Assembly: GCF_964204645.1 (NCBI RefSeq)
Contig: NC_134027.1
Coordinates: forward strand, 19,330,485 to 19,394,484
Length of the DNA: 64,000 nucleotides
Reading direction: 5' to 3'
Origin: Tubulanus polymorphus
Taxonomy: Eukaryota > Nemertea > Palaeonemertea > Tubulaniformes > Tubulanidae
Shown here in pieces: positions 43,367 to 56,900 of the stretch; position 1 is the first letter of the stretch; each line of letters starts with the position of its first letter. Both the position numbers and the translations under genes were made by a program. Below the pieces are notes generated by a model that saw only the letters and a program-made list of their open reading frames with translations, was not told where the DNA came from and made no database searches.

Positions 43367-46300
43367 TATCTAATTTCTACGAACAATGTCTAATTCTATA
43401 GTATTATCTATCATGTTATTTTGATCAACTATGCAGGGTATAAATTATCATAACTTGACCTCAAAATTTAGACATGAGCTGCGTTAGATGCGACATGAGC
43501 TAATACAATTTACAGTTTTACGGATAGAGATGTTTTGAAAATGCGTTGTCGATGCTATGTTATGATTCCAATGAGGATAAAAATGCTTCCTGCTCAACTT
43601 GATCGAGATAAAATCTGGTGTGAAGTGCTGGACTGTGATCGGTTCAATGTATTATCTATTTTTATTGAAAAAGAAACTTTGCATCAATAGAAATGGTAGT
43701 TAGTTACCAGTTCTAGTTGTTCGTGACTGGATTCAGTCTTGTACTCAGATGTGTGTCAGAGTGTGTGTCAAAGGTATCCCTAGGGACAAATGCTTGGACA
43801 AGGATGACCACCTAAGCAACAATGTGAAACCATGAACATTTGCAGTTTTCCCTGAGGTCAAAGTTTCACCCATGTCTATGAAACTGGCCCCCTTACTGTG
43901 AACTGGCTTCTGAAGATATATTGTGCTACTCGACAAAAGCTTAAGATCAGTGCCTCTGAAAATGTAACCTGTTGTATATTGTGATTGAAGAAAAAAATTT
44001 TTGTATGTTACTATGTACTGTAGTCAACATGATAGATCATTATTTTCGAAAAATGTATATTTTGTTTTCATAGAATGATTTGTTTAAGTTGGATGTTAAT
44101 GGTAGGTTGGATAAATCAAATGTTTGGCCCGCCTCAGATTGTATGATATATCTGCTGTCAATATCGCCTACATCAGTGATTTAGAAATTTTGGTGGAATC
44201 GGGGGTTCATCTTGACTAGTTCAAGAAAAACCTGGCACTATAGCAGGGATGGAGATATGTCAGGGTTGACTGACTACACCGGTGATTTGCAGTGAATATA
44301 TCATCTGCATCATTTTTTGCTGGCCCTAGTGAAACTACTATATCTGTACTGTACTTTGCTGTACCATTATTAAGTTGGTTGAAAGGTGATCATCTGACGA
44401 ATCGAGATCATCGCTTCTGAAATCGAGCAAGAGTTTAACACACATTTGTATGTAAATACCTCAATATTTTCTATATAAATCACTGCTGTATATTCATTGT
44501 TTCACGTCCTGATTTCATGTTCGTTTCACACTCATGCATGATCATCTTGGTACACAGTGAGAGAAACATTTTCCTGAGTTGGAATTTTTTCCGGTTGAGG
44601 GAATGTAAAAGTTGTAGTCATGTCATTATCTCGGAGTGCTTTTTGTAGGGAGTTCTCTTCCTGTGTTATCATAGCTTCCGAAGCTTGTTATGAAAAGAAT
44701 CAAAATATGAACTTAAGTGACTTGCTGCTGCGCGGCCAAGTCAGTGATTATATGTTAAGTTTAAGAAATTAATCAAAATGAATAGAATCTCAGAAGAATG
44801 TGAACTCTGTAAAGAAAACTTTTTATGTATTGTGATTTAGGAAAATCTTCTACAATGCTATTATAGCGTTCAAAATGAGCTGGCAGCCAAGGCTTACACC
44901 ACGGGGAACCACGACACCAGCTATCCCACCAGATGCCGTGATGTGCACTCAGTCTTACGTTATCTAAAGCAGTTCATTTTCTATGAACTTTGAACTCAAT
45001 TTTTAGTCTCCCGAATGCATATATTATCACAGGACATACCAATTATACAATGAATTCGTTGTAGTTTTGATTAATTATTGACTTATTTACGAAAAAGTTC
45101 ATTCAGTTTTCATCGAAATATAGAAGAAATCGAACACGGAAGACAGTAACTATTAGCAAACCTGTTGCGTCCTTGCCTGCCACAAGTGGATTCCTCGATA
45201 GCCACGGGAGGTCGTAGGTTCCCCATAATAAGTACATTTGTATTTGTATGATCAAAATGATTTCATGGCTGTGCTGCCAACTGGATATTTAGCTTTCGGT
45301 GTAAATACATGTAGGCATTGCTGGACATCAGAGCTAGCGTTTTCAAAAGGTTGTGAAAAATCTAATATTAATCAGCATGGTCTTTTTTTCAAATTATAGG
45401 TTCTTCCCCTGGCTAGTCAAAGTTAGCAATGAGTGAGAAGACGGAGTTGCTTGTGAAAGTACAAAGTTCTAATATTGTAAAGTTCATTTTATTGTATATA
45501 GTAACATGTATATTAATCCCACCTTGAACTTATGATGTAAAATTATAAATATTATTTGGCTTGTTTGTAGCTTCTCTGAATCAACTTGAATTCTTTCACG
45601 GCCAAGATTCAAATGAATTTGTACCACATATGATAAATAGCGTTAATATTCAAACTTATCGTAGCGAAGGTCATTGATGTACAAATTTATATAGTTGCTT
45701 ATTTCTGAATGATTTTATTTTTGATGGAAATGGCTTTGTTGCGTTTAGGGATATTTTAAGCAAGAAGCAATGGGTATACAGCAATTAACCAGCAGTCAAC
45801 CATCCAAAGTATTTGATAACTGTAGTAATCCACCTTTGTCCTCTCTAGCACAGTAGATATCAAACAAGAGTGTTGATGCTGGCATGTATTATTAGTGTAT
45901 TATTCTATGTTATTATTTGGCTTATGAATTGTACACAAATTAGACCTGTAAGATTGAGGACAAAAGGGATTTTAAGAAACATAACCTATAACGAATCTAT
46001 TTTTGCCTCAATTTCTAAATTTTATTACAACACAAATTCTGATGTTATCTTATAATGAATTTGCTCAACATTGTGTGTAAATGTTAGTGTGACTCTCAAA
46101 TATACTTTATAAACTATGTGAATTGAAACTGCATGTTTTTGTGTGCATAAGGGTGTTCATCTTTCATTTACTCATGAAAATTGATTTCTTTGACGCTACT
46201 CCCTGAAAGGAACATTGAACTATCAGCCCATACTGTTGCTGTAATGTTTCTGAAAGACTGTAGCTTGAATTTAAATGCCGCTGGATTGTTAAAATGTATA

Positions 46301-46400
46301 GATTCTGCATCGCAGCGAAAATGAACATTGGTTCTGCCAATTTGCTAGCCCATCGTTTACATTCCTATCATTACAAGATAAAAATAAATCACTGCCTATA
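43367..46400 (+). other. CACNA2D: probable 3' UTR and flank of the alpha2delta gene
   Basis: After the stop there are 3 kb of mostly unique AT-rich sequence without convincing ORFs or recognised transposons. An AATAAA lies at 46383-46388. The true cleavage site is not visible; a much shorter UTR is possible. Confidence 0.4.
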
Positions 46401-46704
46401 TGTCAATGTGAATAGAATATTGTTAGCAGTATTGCATGTCACTGCTGATGGTTTTGAATTTGTTTCATTGTAAAAAGAAGGTTATAATCAGCCAATGATA
46501 ACATGTTTAGGTAAACGAATTAAATGATAGTATCGAAATTTATATCAGTCACATAGAAGGTTTCCATGTTTGTGTATGAAATTGTTTTATAGAATCAAGA
46601 AGAAAATTATAAGTTCCAGTTTTAATACTTACTTAACTAGTTACTAATACATGTACTAATTTATGGCCTGGACCCACCCTTTCAAGACAATTGATGTATT
46701 ACAA

Positions 46705-46858
46705 TAGAACTCACTTAATTGGATTATTAGGGACTGCCCAGATTTGTTCCAATTAAAAGTAAAATCCGAATAATGAACTTAACAGGTTAAGTGGACCAAA
46801 TATTTTATCCAAATTAGGAGAAAATTTGGGTTGAAAGATCCGAATTAAGCAAGTTCTA
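46705..46858. repeat. MITE, pogo/Tigger-like ends
   Basis: TAGAACTCACTTAATTGGAT is inverted at the right end (tccgaattaagcaagttcta), enclosing about 115 bp with further ttaag-type palindromic words. Confidence 0.55.
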
Positions 46859-47533
46859 CATTCATTCTAATTTTTGATGGTCAAGAGTTGGGGCCTCACC
46901 ATTTTTGATGCTATTTTGTTGAAATAGATTGTAAATACCAGATACATGTTTTAGTAACTTATCACCACAATATCCAGAAATGGGCCACTTTACACTACAA
47001 TGGTGAATTGTAGGGGGTAGTCACAAGCTAAAAGATTAGCCGTGATCACATGGAGACCATTCGATGAGGATCAGGCTCGAGTAAAACTTGGCCTATTACT
47101 TATCAAGAGTTCACACATAAAGCACTCACTCGATACTTTGCTTTGTCGGGGCATTTAGTAAGTTGCTTCCAGAACCAGTAGCAATCAACAGCGGTAATTT
47201 GACTCATGCTAAAATTTAGCTCAGGCCTCGTCCAAGGTTTTTGGTCGGGCCATAAAGGTACAGGCCCATTTAGCACCCATGTGAACTGTTGGCTCGGGCC
47301 TACAAGGCCAGGGCAAAAGACGCTAGTGTGATCGCGGCAATTGCTGACTGTATTGGTATTCAGAGACAAATTATACGAAAGTTTTTTTTTAACTTGTTCA
47401 ATCTGAAACAATAGCTGAATAAAATATTTTGTTTCAAAGTTAGACCTCAACAATTTCTTCAATGGTACTTGAAAGAATGAGATTAGAGTTGTATTTGAAA
47501 GTGGGCCCGTGTAGAATGAAATAATTATATTCG

Positions 47534-47681
47534 GAGAACTTGCTTAATCCGGGTCATTTGGAAGCAGTGGAATCCATCCAGTTTACTAGAAATCTGGATT
47601 TATGATAAAATTTCACATGATGTTATGTTGGCCAACTAAATTACCGGTATGTCATAATCTGGCGGGGAATTAAGCAGAGTT
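47534..47681. repeat. second related MITE
   Basis: gagaacttgcttaatccggg is inverted at the right as cggggaattaagcagagtt. The ends resemble the 46705-46858 element but the interior differs. Confidence 0.45.
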
Positions 47682-47689
47682 TTTAGACT

Positions 47690-49680
47690 TTATACTGTGC
47701 ATGGATTGTAACTTTACCAACCATTTATGTGATGCTTATAAAAGCAATTCTAAATGGTAGCCTAATCTCCATGTATATTCAACATGTGGCTCATGCCCAA
47801 GATACCAAGAGATCCAATTACCGGTAGTACTGTATGGCATCTCGAGCATCATGTGCAGGGAAAATCATGAACCATGTTTCTTCTAGTGAGTGGTGGGATA
47901 GGATCAGGAGAACCATTCATGATTTCTGTGATGGGGGATTATATACAAGGATTTATATCGTTACGAGGGGTACAAAATCACATTTTCCTATCTCGAGACA
48001 GGGTCTGGAAATTTTGGCACCCTTCAACATTCTGTCAACAAATCATAAGGCTTGCATTTTCCACCAACATCCGAGTATAAAATTCTCTTGGAAAGGTTTA
48101 AACTGCCTACTTTTCCATACATCTGTTTTCTGGGAGGGGGAGGTCTAGAAACTGTCTGGTTATGGTGCTGTGGATATCAGTTTCCAGCTATGGTACATTA
48201 TTTCAAAAAAGCAGAATAGTACTCAAATAATTGCCTCCAAGGCATGTCACTCATTCTTTATGTGCCTGACCTTTTACCTTATCTATAGTAACTGCTATCA
48301 CTATATTCCTTGTAGTTTTAAAATCTCTATATGGTCGTCAATTCATCTTCTAGATCAAGTTATACATTAATATTTAATATATAATCTTTGAAGAATGTTG
48401 CTCTGTTTTGGCGTGAATGCGAATGTTTGTTTTCAAAATCCAAATTTGTTTCTATTTATAAAAACGTAATAAAATATTTATATTTTAACCAAACACAAGG
48501 AAATTCGTTGGTTCACTTTTACGGCATAAAAGGTAATATTTGTTTAATTCTTGGCCAACACATTGATTTGCTGCGTTCGATTACCCGATGATCTGCGATT
48601 AATCTTGGAGTAATCGTCCAATGATTGGTACTCAAAGGATTGATGTACTCACTTTCATTGATGCATACAAAATATCGGTTGGTAAACAAAATACATTGAT
48701 TATGGACCCAGTTCCACAGTATATGAGTTGAGATTTGACTCGCTGATAAGAAACTAATTTAAACGCTCACCTTACTCACAACTGCAGAACTCATTGGCTG
48801 ATCCAGCATACCTTCCATGTCATCTGGAAGGCAATATAAATTTCCAAAATGGCCTTTAAAAATCGGAAGTGGTAGATTTTGATGAAAAAAATCTTTCTCT
48901 TAAGAAGATTGAAGACAGATAAAACGGCGCACCATATCCAGTTAAAAAGGCACAAATTAAAAAGAACACTTTTTTTCTGGGCTGATACTGTGACAAGATT
49001 TTTAATAAATTGCCCATGGGCAAAGTGTGGGTTACCTTGAAAGCTAGAGGTTGTTTGGAGTAAGGGCATTGCTTGAAAATTATTAATTCGTGACTTCAAA
49101 GTTCTAGAAGTTTATAATGTATTTTATCTTTCTTACAGTATTATTTTGTAGTCAAATAAGACCAAAGATAAACATTTGTTTATGGTCTACGTCCAAAATT
49201 TCGTAGGGTACAGGCAGGCGCGGCAGGGAAACTATTTTATATTTTCAAAAGAATATTTTTTCACAGTATGAAAAAATATTCAAATAAAATTTATATGATG
49301 TCACATATCAGAGGGTGGCTGAATATTGAGTCTTGGGAACGAAACCTCTTCCAATGTATGGCCGCGGAAGCTAGAACACCGGGGCAGTATTATATCGTTT
49401 TAAAACCTGGAATTTACCACTACAATATTCAGACCTCGAACTATACCTATAGTTTGCTGCTTAGTATTTTCAGGTCACAAGAAATTACAATTTATTACAA
49501 ATTCTATCAAACAGAAAACACAGCGCTCATCTTCTGCCACGACGATTTTTCAGCCTGTTATCATATCATTATGGGCGCATTGATGTCATTTTCACGAACA
49601 CAGGAAGTTTGTCTTTTTGGCGGGGATGGCCGCCCATATACCAAACGTGCACGAGCCAAGCAGCGCTACAGCATCACCAT
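47690..49680. other. stretch without recognised features
   Basis: I see no family motifs, splice-supported exons or clear repeats here. The open frames at 47834-48148 and 49268-49741 have no recognisable domain. Confidence 0.4.
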
Positions 49681-49689
49681 TATAGTAGT

Positions 49690-50820
49690 CTGTATGTTCC
49701 TAAATCGTGTATTGTTGAATTTAACAAAGCAGGTAAATTAGACTGCACAAATAGCTACATTTTTAACGATGATGTTATAGATTGTGTTAAAAGTTGCAAC
49801 TATCTGGGTTTCAACATCCATTGTAATGGCAAATTCAATCTGCTACAAGACTCACTGTTGAGTAAGGGTTTAAGAGGGCTTTTCAATCTAACTAAAATGC
49901 CTGGTTTCAAGGATTTATGTATTCTACAACAACTACAGCTTTTTAACAGTTTACTCAAACTGATAGTTATGTATGGTAGTGAAGTTTGGGGAGTTGTGCC
50001 CTATATGTCATTTCTAAAGAAACCAAATGGGTCACTCACGGATATGGGTTTACCATATAACAAATGGGTAGTGCAAAAGCTGCAGTCAAGATTTTTTAGG
50101 TTCATAATGGGTCTTCATTCTAAGGCTCCAATTTTACCTATTCTTGGTGATTTGGGAGAGGTTCCACTTTATATTGAGATTACTATGTCAGCTTTGAAGT
50201 ACTGGAGGTCAGTTATGTCGTCGGGTAATAGCAAATCATTGATCTACTTGTCTTTTCTAGAACAATATGAAGATGACAGGGAGGGCAAATTCAATTATAT
50301 ATCTACCGTTAAATCAATTCTATCAAATTTAGGGTACTCAAATGTTTGGAACAACTTGGGGCATTATTCGAATAGCATTATTCTGGGTATTAGAAAGCGT
50401 CTGTCAGCTATCTTTGTGGATCTCTGGCATAAGGACATAAGATCAAGTGATCATTCCCGTTATAATTTTTATAAAGCAGTTAAAGTAAGTTTTAAGTTAG
50501 AAAAATATTTATTAGTGCTAAAAGATTATAACCTCAGAAATGCTGTTGCTAAATTACGGACGTCTACTCACAGCTTAATTATTGAAAAAGGTAGACACCG
50601 CAGTATAGAAAAGGAAAATCGTTTGTGCAATATTTGTAATGTGTTGGACGATGAATGTCACTTTTTGTTCCATTGTAAAAGAGTTGCCAATCTGAGAAAG
50701 GAATTAAATATAGCTATCTTAGACGTTAATAGTTTAATCTCCACTTTCGACAACCTAAACCCTACAACCAGCATTGTTCAGCTAGCCAAATTTATTAAAC
50801 TCGGTCTGCCATTGTCCTAA
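49690..50820 (+). pseudogene. C-terminal part of a non-LTR reverse transcriptase polyprotein
   Basis: The frame is open to a TAA at 50818-50820, though the upstream RT core is missing. It contains the post-RT blocks: a YLGFNI motif (thumb), YGSEVWG, GDLGEVPLYIE and a C-terminal zinc knuckle with C-x2-C-x7-H-x4-C spacing (CNICNVLDDECHFLFHC). The same blocks in the same order occur in the 55.4-59.4 kb element, so both belong to related families (CR1/Jockey-like by layout; exact clade not determined). It lacks endonuclease and YADD, so it cannot be active. The frame extends further upstream to 49609 without homologous content. Confidence 0.85.
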
Positions 50821-51012
50821 TATTTCTTCGATTAATGTTCTGTATATTTTCAATTATGTTTTAACTCATCTGTAATTAGTGTTAATTATGCTTCATTTTA
50901 TTATTGGTTTATCTCCTATTATGTATATACTTGATTTTACCGAATTTGTATCAGTTGCAAACAATGTTTCATTAATGTTTATGCTGAATAAAGATTGAAT
51001 TGAATTGAATTG
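49690..51012 (+). mobile_element. 5'-truncated non-LTR retrotransposon, plus strand
   Basis: This copy holds only the 3' end of an RT ORF and its 3' UTR. AATAAA at 50987-50992 is followed by a short attgaattgaattgaattg tail, typical of elements that end in a simple repeat instead of poly(A). The 5' limit is where RT-like peptide begins and is approximate. Confidence 0.8.
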
Positions 51013-51180
51013 TATGAGCGAGCGTGTGTTTGTGTGTGCAACAGTTTAATGTTTAGCAAGCACTCTTGCGCAAGTGGATGCCTTGTGTAGTGAACGTTCG
51101 CTTCACTTCAATCTCAATCACCAATCACCGGGTATTAAAATGAAACAATACCTTTGGCGATATGTGAAATAATTATATTC

Positions 51181-51520
51181 TCACCAGTAAGGAGCATTAA
51201 AATTCGCACATATACGGCACCAGTCCAATGAAACGTTCGCCATTAATGGCTTTCCCATAATTATTTTAGTAGCGCCGGAATTCCACGTATATCCCAAAAA
51301 CAGCCAATCACATTCGCTCGTAGAGACGACGCCCTCGATCGAGGTCATTGCGAGGTTATGCGCAAGGGCAAAGAATTTTCCCGCCAAAAACAGTTTTTCG
51401 TCGAATTTAAACAAAGTTGACCATTATGTCATCGACGGAGGTTCGTCATGTCTTCAATCGCATCGTTTATACGTCGTAACCCGAGAACCGATGAAAAAAA
51501 TTCTCACATGAAAAACGTAC
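51181..51520. promoter_or_regulatory. CpG-dense promoter-like stretch
   Basis: CpGs are frequent here, about 20 between 51240 and 51495, in otherwise CpG-poor DNA. A CCAAT box (cagccaatcac, 51301) and an E2F-like site (tttcccgcc, about 51377) lie 75 bp apart. An ATG at 51426 opens a 17-codon plus-strand frame; a 77-codon minus frame ends at 51181. No exon chain was found, so this is a candidate only. Confidence 0.3.
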
Positions 51521-51916
51521 CTCCTCATCATGAAATCTTATAAATAAGTACTGTGAATGCAAGGATAAAACGGCTCTAATCAATAGAAATAGATTTAAAG
51601 GGGGAAACGTCAATTAAAAATATATTGGTAAAAATTTTATTTTACCCCGTCACCCAATGTTGTAATTTGCACACCAAAATTCATGGACCATTACAGATTT
51701 CAAATGTAAAGAAAATTGAACTCAATAGATATGCACTCTTTAGGCTTTATATTTCAATATCAACATCTGATCTTTTCAAGGAAACAACAACTTCTTGCTT
51801 AAAATCGAGCAGAACTTGCCTTCAAAAATTTGACACACTTAGGTCATGGAGGCAGTGATTGTGCAATGCCAACCAGTGAAAGGTATTGTAAGGTGCTGTC
51901 ATCTCTTGGGGCTTAA

Positions 51917-53438
51917 AGGGTAACTGACACTTTTTTAAAGATTTTCTACTTTTTACACTAAACGATATATTATAGTATACAATAAGGCTAGGTGATTTCA
52001 TAATTGGAAAAATCTTTTCAATCTAGTCAGAATAGATGATTTTGATGTTCGCGCACCTGTTCAGTGTATACTTTGCTTCTGCTGAACGCGTGGTACTGTG
52101 TCTATTAATAGAACTATGTCACTAAAGTAACGGCTCGGAAATGATGTCTGTAGAAATGAATAGGAAATAAGCTACAAGAGCAATTCAACTTAATTTTATA
52201 CCTATTTGGCATTCGAATTGAGACAAAATGCCTCTTGATTTTGAAAGTCTACATATTTATGATTATAATTAGCTGTTGAACGGACCATATCCGTTCAAAC
52301 TAAGCGCAAAAATAGGATTTGAATAGCCATCCATGGCATTTTCTAGTAGACAGCAGGGCCGCGAACATGGATGTTTAAATCATCGTTTTGTAATATCATT
52401 TAGTGATAGTAAGTAAGATCATGGTTAGATCTAAGAATATTTTCACTTATGAACTGATGATGAAACTTAGAGAGAATTAGCCGCAAGAATAATTTCCAAT
52501 CTAAGAATATTTTCACTTATGAACTGATGATGAAACTTAGACAGAATTAGCCGCAAGAATAATTTCCAATTCTTTTCTTGAAATATACCTCGTATTGGTA
52601 GCGGCTTTGGTCACAAAATAAGAATATTTCCTCATCCATCCTATTTTAAAACTTAGAAATAATGTTTGTGAAAGATTTGTGATGTAATCTATCAACACTC
52701 TTCTGCAGCGTGTAACTTTAATCGAAAAACATTAATCCTTTGAATATTTGTTGTCAAAGCTGTAGAAATTTATGAAAGTTTTTGTAGAGTTTTGAAGTGT
52801 TAGTTTTCAAACTAGGCCTACTTATCTTAAATGACTTTGAAAAATAGTAAATAGTAAACGAATATGAATCTATTTATTCTTTAGCGAGATCGAAATCCGT
52901 GATCAAATAAGACACTGTAGTATGCTTGTGGTGCTGCACTATTGGTGAACTATGGAGCAGCAGTAACAGTGCTGAGAGCTTAGCATAGTGTACTTTAAAA
53001 TAGCTTCATAGCAGCGGATTGAAATCTGCATCTTCAATTTGATCGATTTAGCCTATTCAAATTACTCATTGATTCTTTGAAACAGGTTTATGCAATAGAC
53101 AATAGATCCTTTTACCTCCCTGGCCAGTTTCAAAGCTGTAAAACAATCTGGCATTGAGATATAACAGAAAATACACGCAGTTTCCTCAAAATTCAACGCA
53201 TTTCTATGGACGCTATTTCTCAGCTCTGCCTGTAATGACGTTGCAGCGCGCACCTGCTGATTTAGCCGACGCTGAACAGTAAGCGATGTTTAAACAACGA
53301 AATGAGGTCAAAAATCTTGTTACAAAATCACAAATTGCGCGTTAACTAAACATTTTGGAACAGAACGGTTGAAGATGAGTGTATAGATCAATAGAATACA
53401 TCATATTTTAAAATTTAAAAAAAAGTGTCAGTTACCCT
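51917..53438. mobile_element. 1.5 kb TTAA-flanked element, Kolobok-like ends
   Basis: AGGGTAACTGACACTTTTTT at the left end is inverted at the right (AAAAAAGTGTCAGTTACCCT), with TTAA at 51913-51916 and 53439-53442. The interior has no transposase-length ORF and carries a 70-bp tandem duplication. The AGGG ends resemble those of the roughly 630-bp elements, but the sequence differs. Confidence 0.8.
52431..52570. repeat. tandem duplication, two 70-bp units
   Basis: Units 52431-52500 and 52501-52570 (ctaagaatattttcactt...aatttccaat) differ at one clear base (agagaa against acagaa), so the duplication is recent. It is inside the 1.5 kb element. Confidence 0.95.
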
Positions 53439-53460
53439 TTAAAAGAACTACTTTTATGTT

Positions 53461-54415
53461 GCGATTCTACAACATTGGTTAATAATGGACACATATTAAT
53501 AAAAAGGGTACCAACCGACCCCGAAGATGCTGTTGCAAATTAGCAACCCGGGTTAACATAGGGTTAAATTGCATCTCAGGACCCCAAACCCCCAATATTT
53601 GGTTTCGCCGTCCATGCCGCTCATATGACATTGTCGTCAGGTTGTGTTACATCCTTGCCCTTTTATTAATAATTATAATTATAAATACATGTAGTGCCCT
53701 TCTGAAATTTGAAGGTAGTTGATTATAGCTCCGATCCGCCCCTGCCCATAACTGGACCATATTCATTATGACAAGTTCGGGACCATGATTCACTTATGAA
53801 TGCGTCTTTTTCTTGTGTGGGCCGGCAGAGAAACTGGCGTCACAGACCTTTATCAGAGGCAAGTTTTCCACTTTGATCCACTTGTCCATCATCAAGCGAT
53901 TCTACAACATTGGTTAATAATGGACACATATTAATAAAAAGGTAGCAAGTTTTCCACTTTGATCCACTTGTCCATTATCAAGCGATTCTACAACATTGGT
54001 TAATAATGGACACATATTAATAAAAAGGGTACCAACCGACCCCAAAAATGCTGTTGCAAATTAGCAACCCGGGTTAACATAGGGTTAAATTGCATCTCAG
54101 GACCCCAAACCCCCAATATTTGGTTTCGCCGTCCATGCCGCTCATATGACATTGTCGTCAGGTTGTGTTACATCCTTGCCCTTTTATTAATAATTATAAA
54201 TACATGTAGTGCCCTTCTGAAATTTGAAGGTAGTTGATTATAGCTCCGATCCGCCCCTGCCCATAACTGGACCATATTCATTATGACAAGTTCGGGACCA
54301 TGATTCACTTATGAATGCGTCTTTTTCTTGCGTGGGTCGGCAGAGAAACTGGCGTCACAGACCTTTATCAGAGGCAAGTTTTCCACTTTGATCCACTTGT
54401 CCATCATCAACTTCA
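53461..54415. repeat. partial triplication, unit about 435 bp
   Basis: Unit one (53461-53895) and unit three (53982-about 54415) are almost identical. Unit two (53896-53981) keeps only the first 48 bp or so and the last 38 bp. Each starts gcgattctacaacattgg and ends ccacttgtccatcatcaa. Confidence 0.93.
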
Positions 54416-55427
54416 ATGCAAGAATCCAACAATCCAACAATAGCAAAAATCTGGCCGAGGGGCATAAGTAACTGTTAAATTAAGTTACTTCATTTATAGT
54501 TCTAATCGGACAATTAATCAGCCTCACAGTTCTGGAGTAATGCTCAGTCCAGTATTGCAGCCCCAAGCCCGAGAAAATTTTGAAATTTGCCAACCTCAAA
54601 TGTAATCTCAGCATTAGTGGGAAAATTAAATTTTCACACATCTAGAATAAGGGAATCCTATCATATTTTAGCTTCGTTCATCCATGAGTTCTGCTCAAGT
54701 GGAAAAGTCGTAGGCTTGATCCGCCCCAGTAATGGAAGTCTTCAGTAGAATGATATGTGAGAAATATAGATACCAAAACCACAGTTTCAGTTACACAAAC
54801 TTCAGCTTTATTTTATACTACACGTATTTATAAAATTGAACAACTAGAAACAAATCAAATCCAAAAACTATATCATTTATCACCAAGATCGGTAGAATCA
54901 TTCTCAACCAGCAACTTCTAGGCTATAAAATATAATATAATCATTAATTCATAATTTTGAAACAAATTAAGTCATAGGTAGTCGGAAAGAATTCCATAAA
55001 TTAGGGGTCCAGGGACTTTGGAAAGTGGTCTGAAATGCTTGACAATCTGATAATCTATAAATTCAATGCCCCTTGGGTCGCCTCCATTACAAATTACAAA
55101 TCCGGTTCAATTTCACTCTTTTATCGATCAAGTGATCATCCGGACGTCTCAGGATTCGACATTCTGGCGAGGTGGTTTAGTTGCTGAGTGGAGCCGTGCG
55201 GTTAAGATGATAAACTAGGGGTCCAGGGACACCATGCCCACTTGGGAAGTGGTTTCAAATGCTCAACAATTCAACAATTTCAATATTCAGCGCCCCCTGG
55301 TGACCATATACAAAAAAAAAATGACCTTGAAACTCACCAAAATCATAGAATATATCAGCAGCTACGAATTTTGTAATTGATTGTGATAACAAAATATGCC
55401 TCAATACCAATTCAATATGGAAATACT

Positions 55428-55431
55428 AAGT
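55428..55431. repeat. target-site duplication, left (AAGT)
   Basis: The uninterrupted family A sequence reads ggaaatactaagttattctact, as seen inverted near 11350. Here it is split after ...tactaagt, and aagt reappears at 59427-59430. Confidence 0.7.
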
Positions 55432-55570
55432 ACGATTACGATTTATTTACACTCCAACCATTTCCATGGTATATGGAGGAAAACTATTACACGTGTATAT
55501 ACAAATATTTACAAAACAACACTGAAGTGATTAAAATTTAGAGAATGAAAACGTAACGAAATATATATAA

Positions 55571-55640
55571 ACATCAACTATTTACAATACTATATATACT
55601 ATTATATACATCAACTATTTACAATACTATATATACTATT
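55571..55640. repeat. two tandem 37-bp units in the retrotransposon 3' UTR
   Basis: acatcaactatttacaatac followed by tatatatactatta occurs twice in a row, just beyond the stop codon of the element's ORF. Confidence 0.8.
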
Positions 55641-56900
55641 GGAGGGATCTATATACATCTAAGCCGGTCTTAATGAATTTAGCTAAGTTGACCGTTGGGT
55701 TTTTCAGAATATCAAGGGTATTAAAGGTATTCAAATTCAAAAAGTTTTTGCGTTGTTCGTTAAGTAAGGTACAGTCAAACAGAAAATGGGATTCGTCACC
55801 TAAAGTATTACAAGTGGGGCATATTCTATCGGCTCTGTCTAAATGAAGGTTTGAAGATTTGTTCACAGGTAAAATATAGGACCCGACCCTAAATTCAAAT
55901 AAACTAGTTCCTAAGTCATCACCAAGTTCTATTATATACTTCTCTAACCTAATATCATTTTTATATTGCCTAAAGTTAGTGTATATCGGATTAGTATTTA
56001 TGGCAGATACAGTTCCTTGAAGGTGCTGGTCACGGAGTATCTGTTTTATTCGTTTTGAAAAAGATTTACTGTTAGTCATGAATTGCTGCGTCCAAATGCA
56101 GGACAAACCACAGTCATCAAACGTTTTCTTTATATATGATAACCAAGGGCTCTTAAATTTATCCCTTAAAAATAAATTGAAAGATATTTTATAGAGTATT
56201 GAATTAAGTTTGGTTTGCTTTCCAGATACTGTTTTCACCCAAAAGTTAATCATCCTGCGTCTAACATCTATATTCAAAGGGTAACGTCCTAGCTCTGATA
56301 AAACTTGTAAGTTGCGTGAATATTTCGTCACTTTCATTAAGATTTTACAGAAGAAGCAATGAATATTTTCTAATAAATCAAGATTTTCGTATCCCCAGAT
56401 CTCACACCCGTACATGGCTATTGGAGCAACACACGTATCAAATAATTTAAACATAACATCTATGGGCAATTTCAAACATCTGCCTTTTTGAACGATCGAA
56501 AACATAGCTCTGATAGCTTTATCGTAAAGATACTTTTTTGCCTTAGCAAAGTTACCATTCCAATTGAATTTTACTCCGAGATAAACATAATCTTCAACTA
56601 CCTCTAACTCTTGATCACCAAACATAAATTTCGAAATCGTTTATATCCGGGATTTACTTCGCGCAAATACTAGTACTTTAGTTTTCTCTGAGTTAACAGT
56701 GAGACCATTAGCCGCGCAATATTCAAATAAGGTATCTAAGTGTAGCTGAAGAGATTTCTCATCCTCAGCAAGAATAACTGTATCATCTGCGTACAGTATT
56801 ATGAATAAATTCAGTAAAGTATCAATATCCTGATCACGATTCAAATTTAGTTTTTCTATAAAATGACAAAGTCGGTTTTCCACGATCAATGAAAAATTCT
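55636..56900 (-). pseudogene. RT palm end, thumb and zinc knuckle part
   Basis: Reading on minus: FIILYADDTVILAEDEKSLQ (the catalytic YADD of the RT palm), NSEKTKVLVF, one in-frame stop at 56641-56643, then VYLGVKF, YGCEIWG and a terminal C-x2-C-x7-H-x4-C knuckle (CPTCNTLGDESHFLFDC). It is joined to the upstream RT part by a frameshift near 56880. Together the parts give the full RT order, so the gene was once functional. Confidence 0.9.

Noticed and set aside
49268-49741. 157-codon plus-strand ORF upstream of the retrotransposon fragment
   Set aside because: No homology, and it overlaps the RT frame in a different phase. Composition is like random AT-rich sequence.
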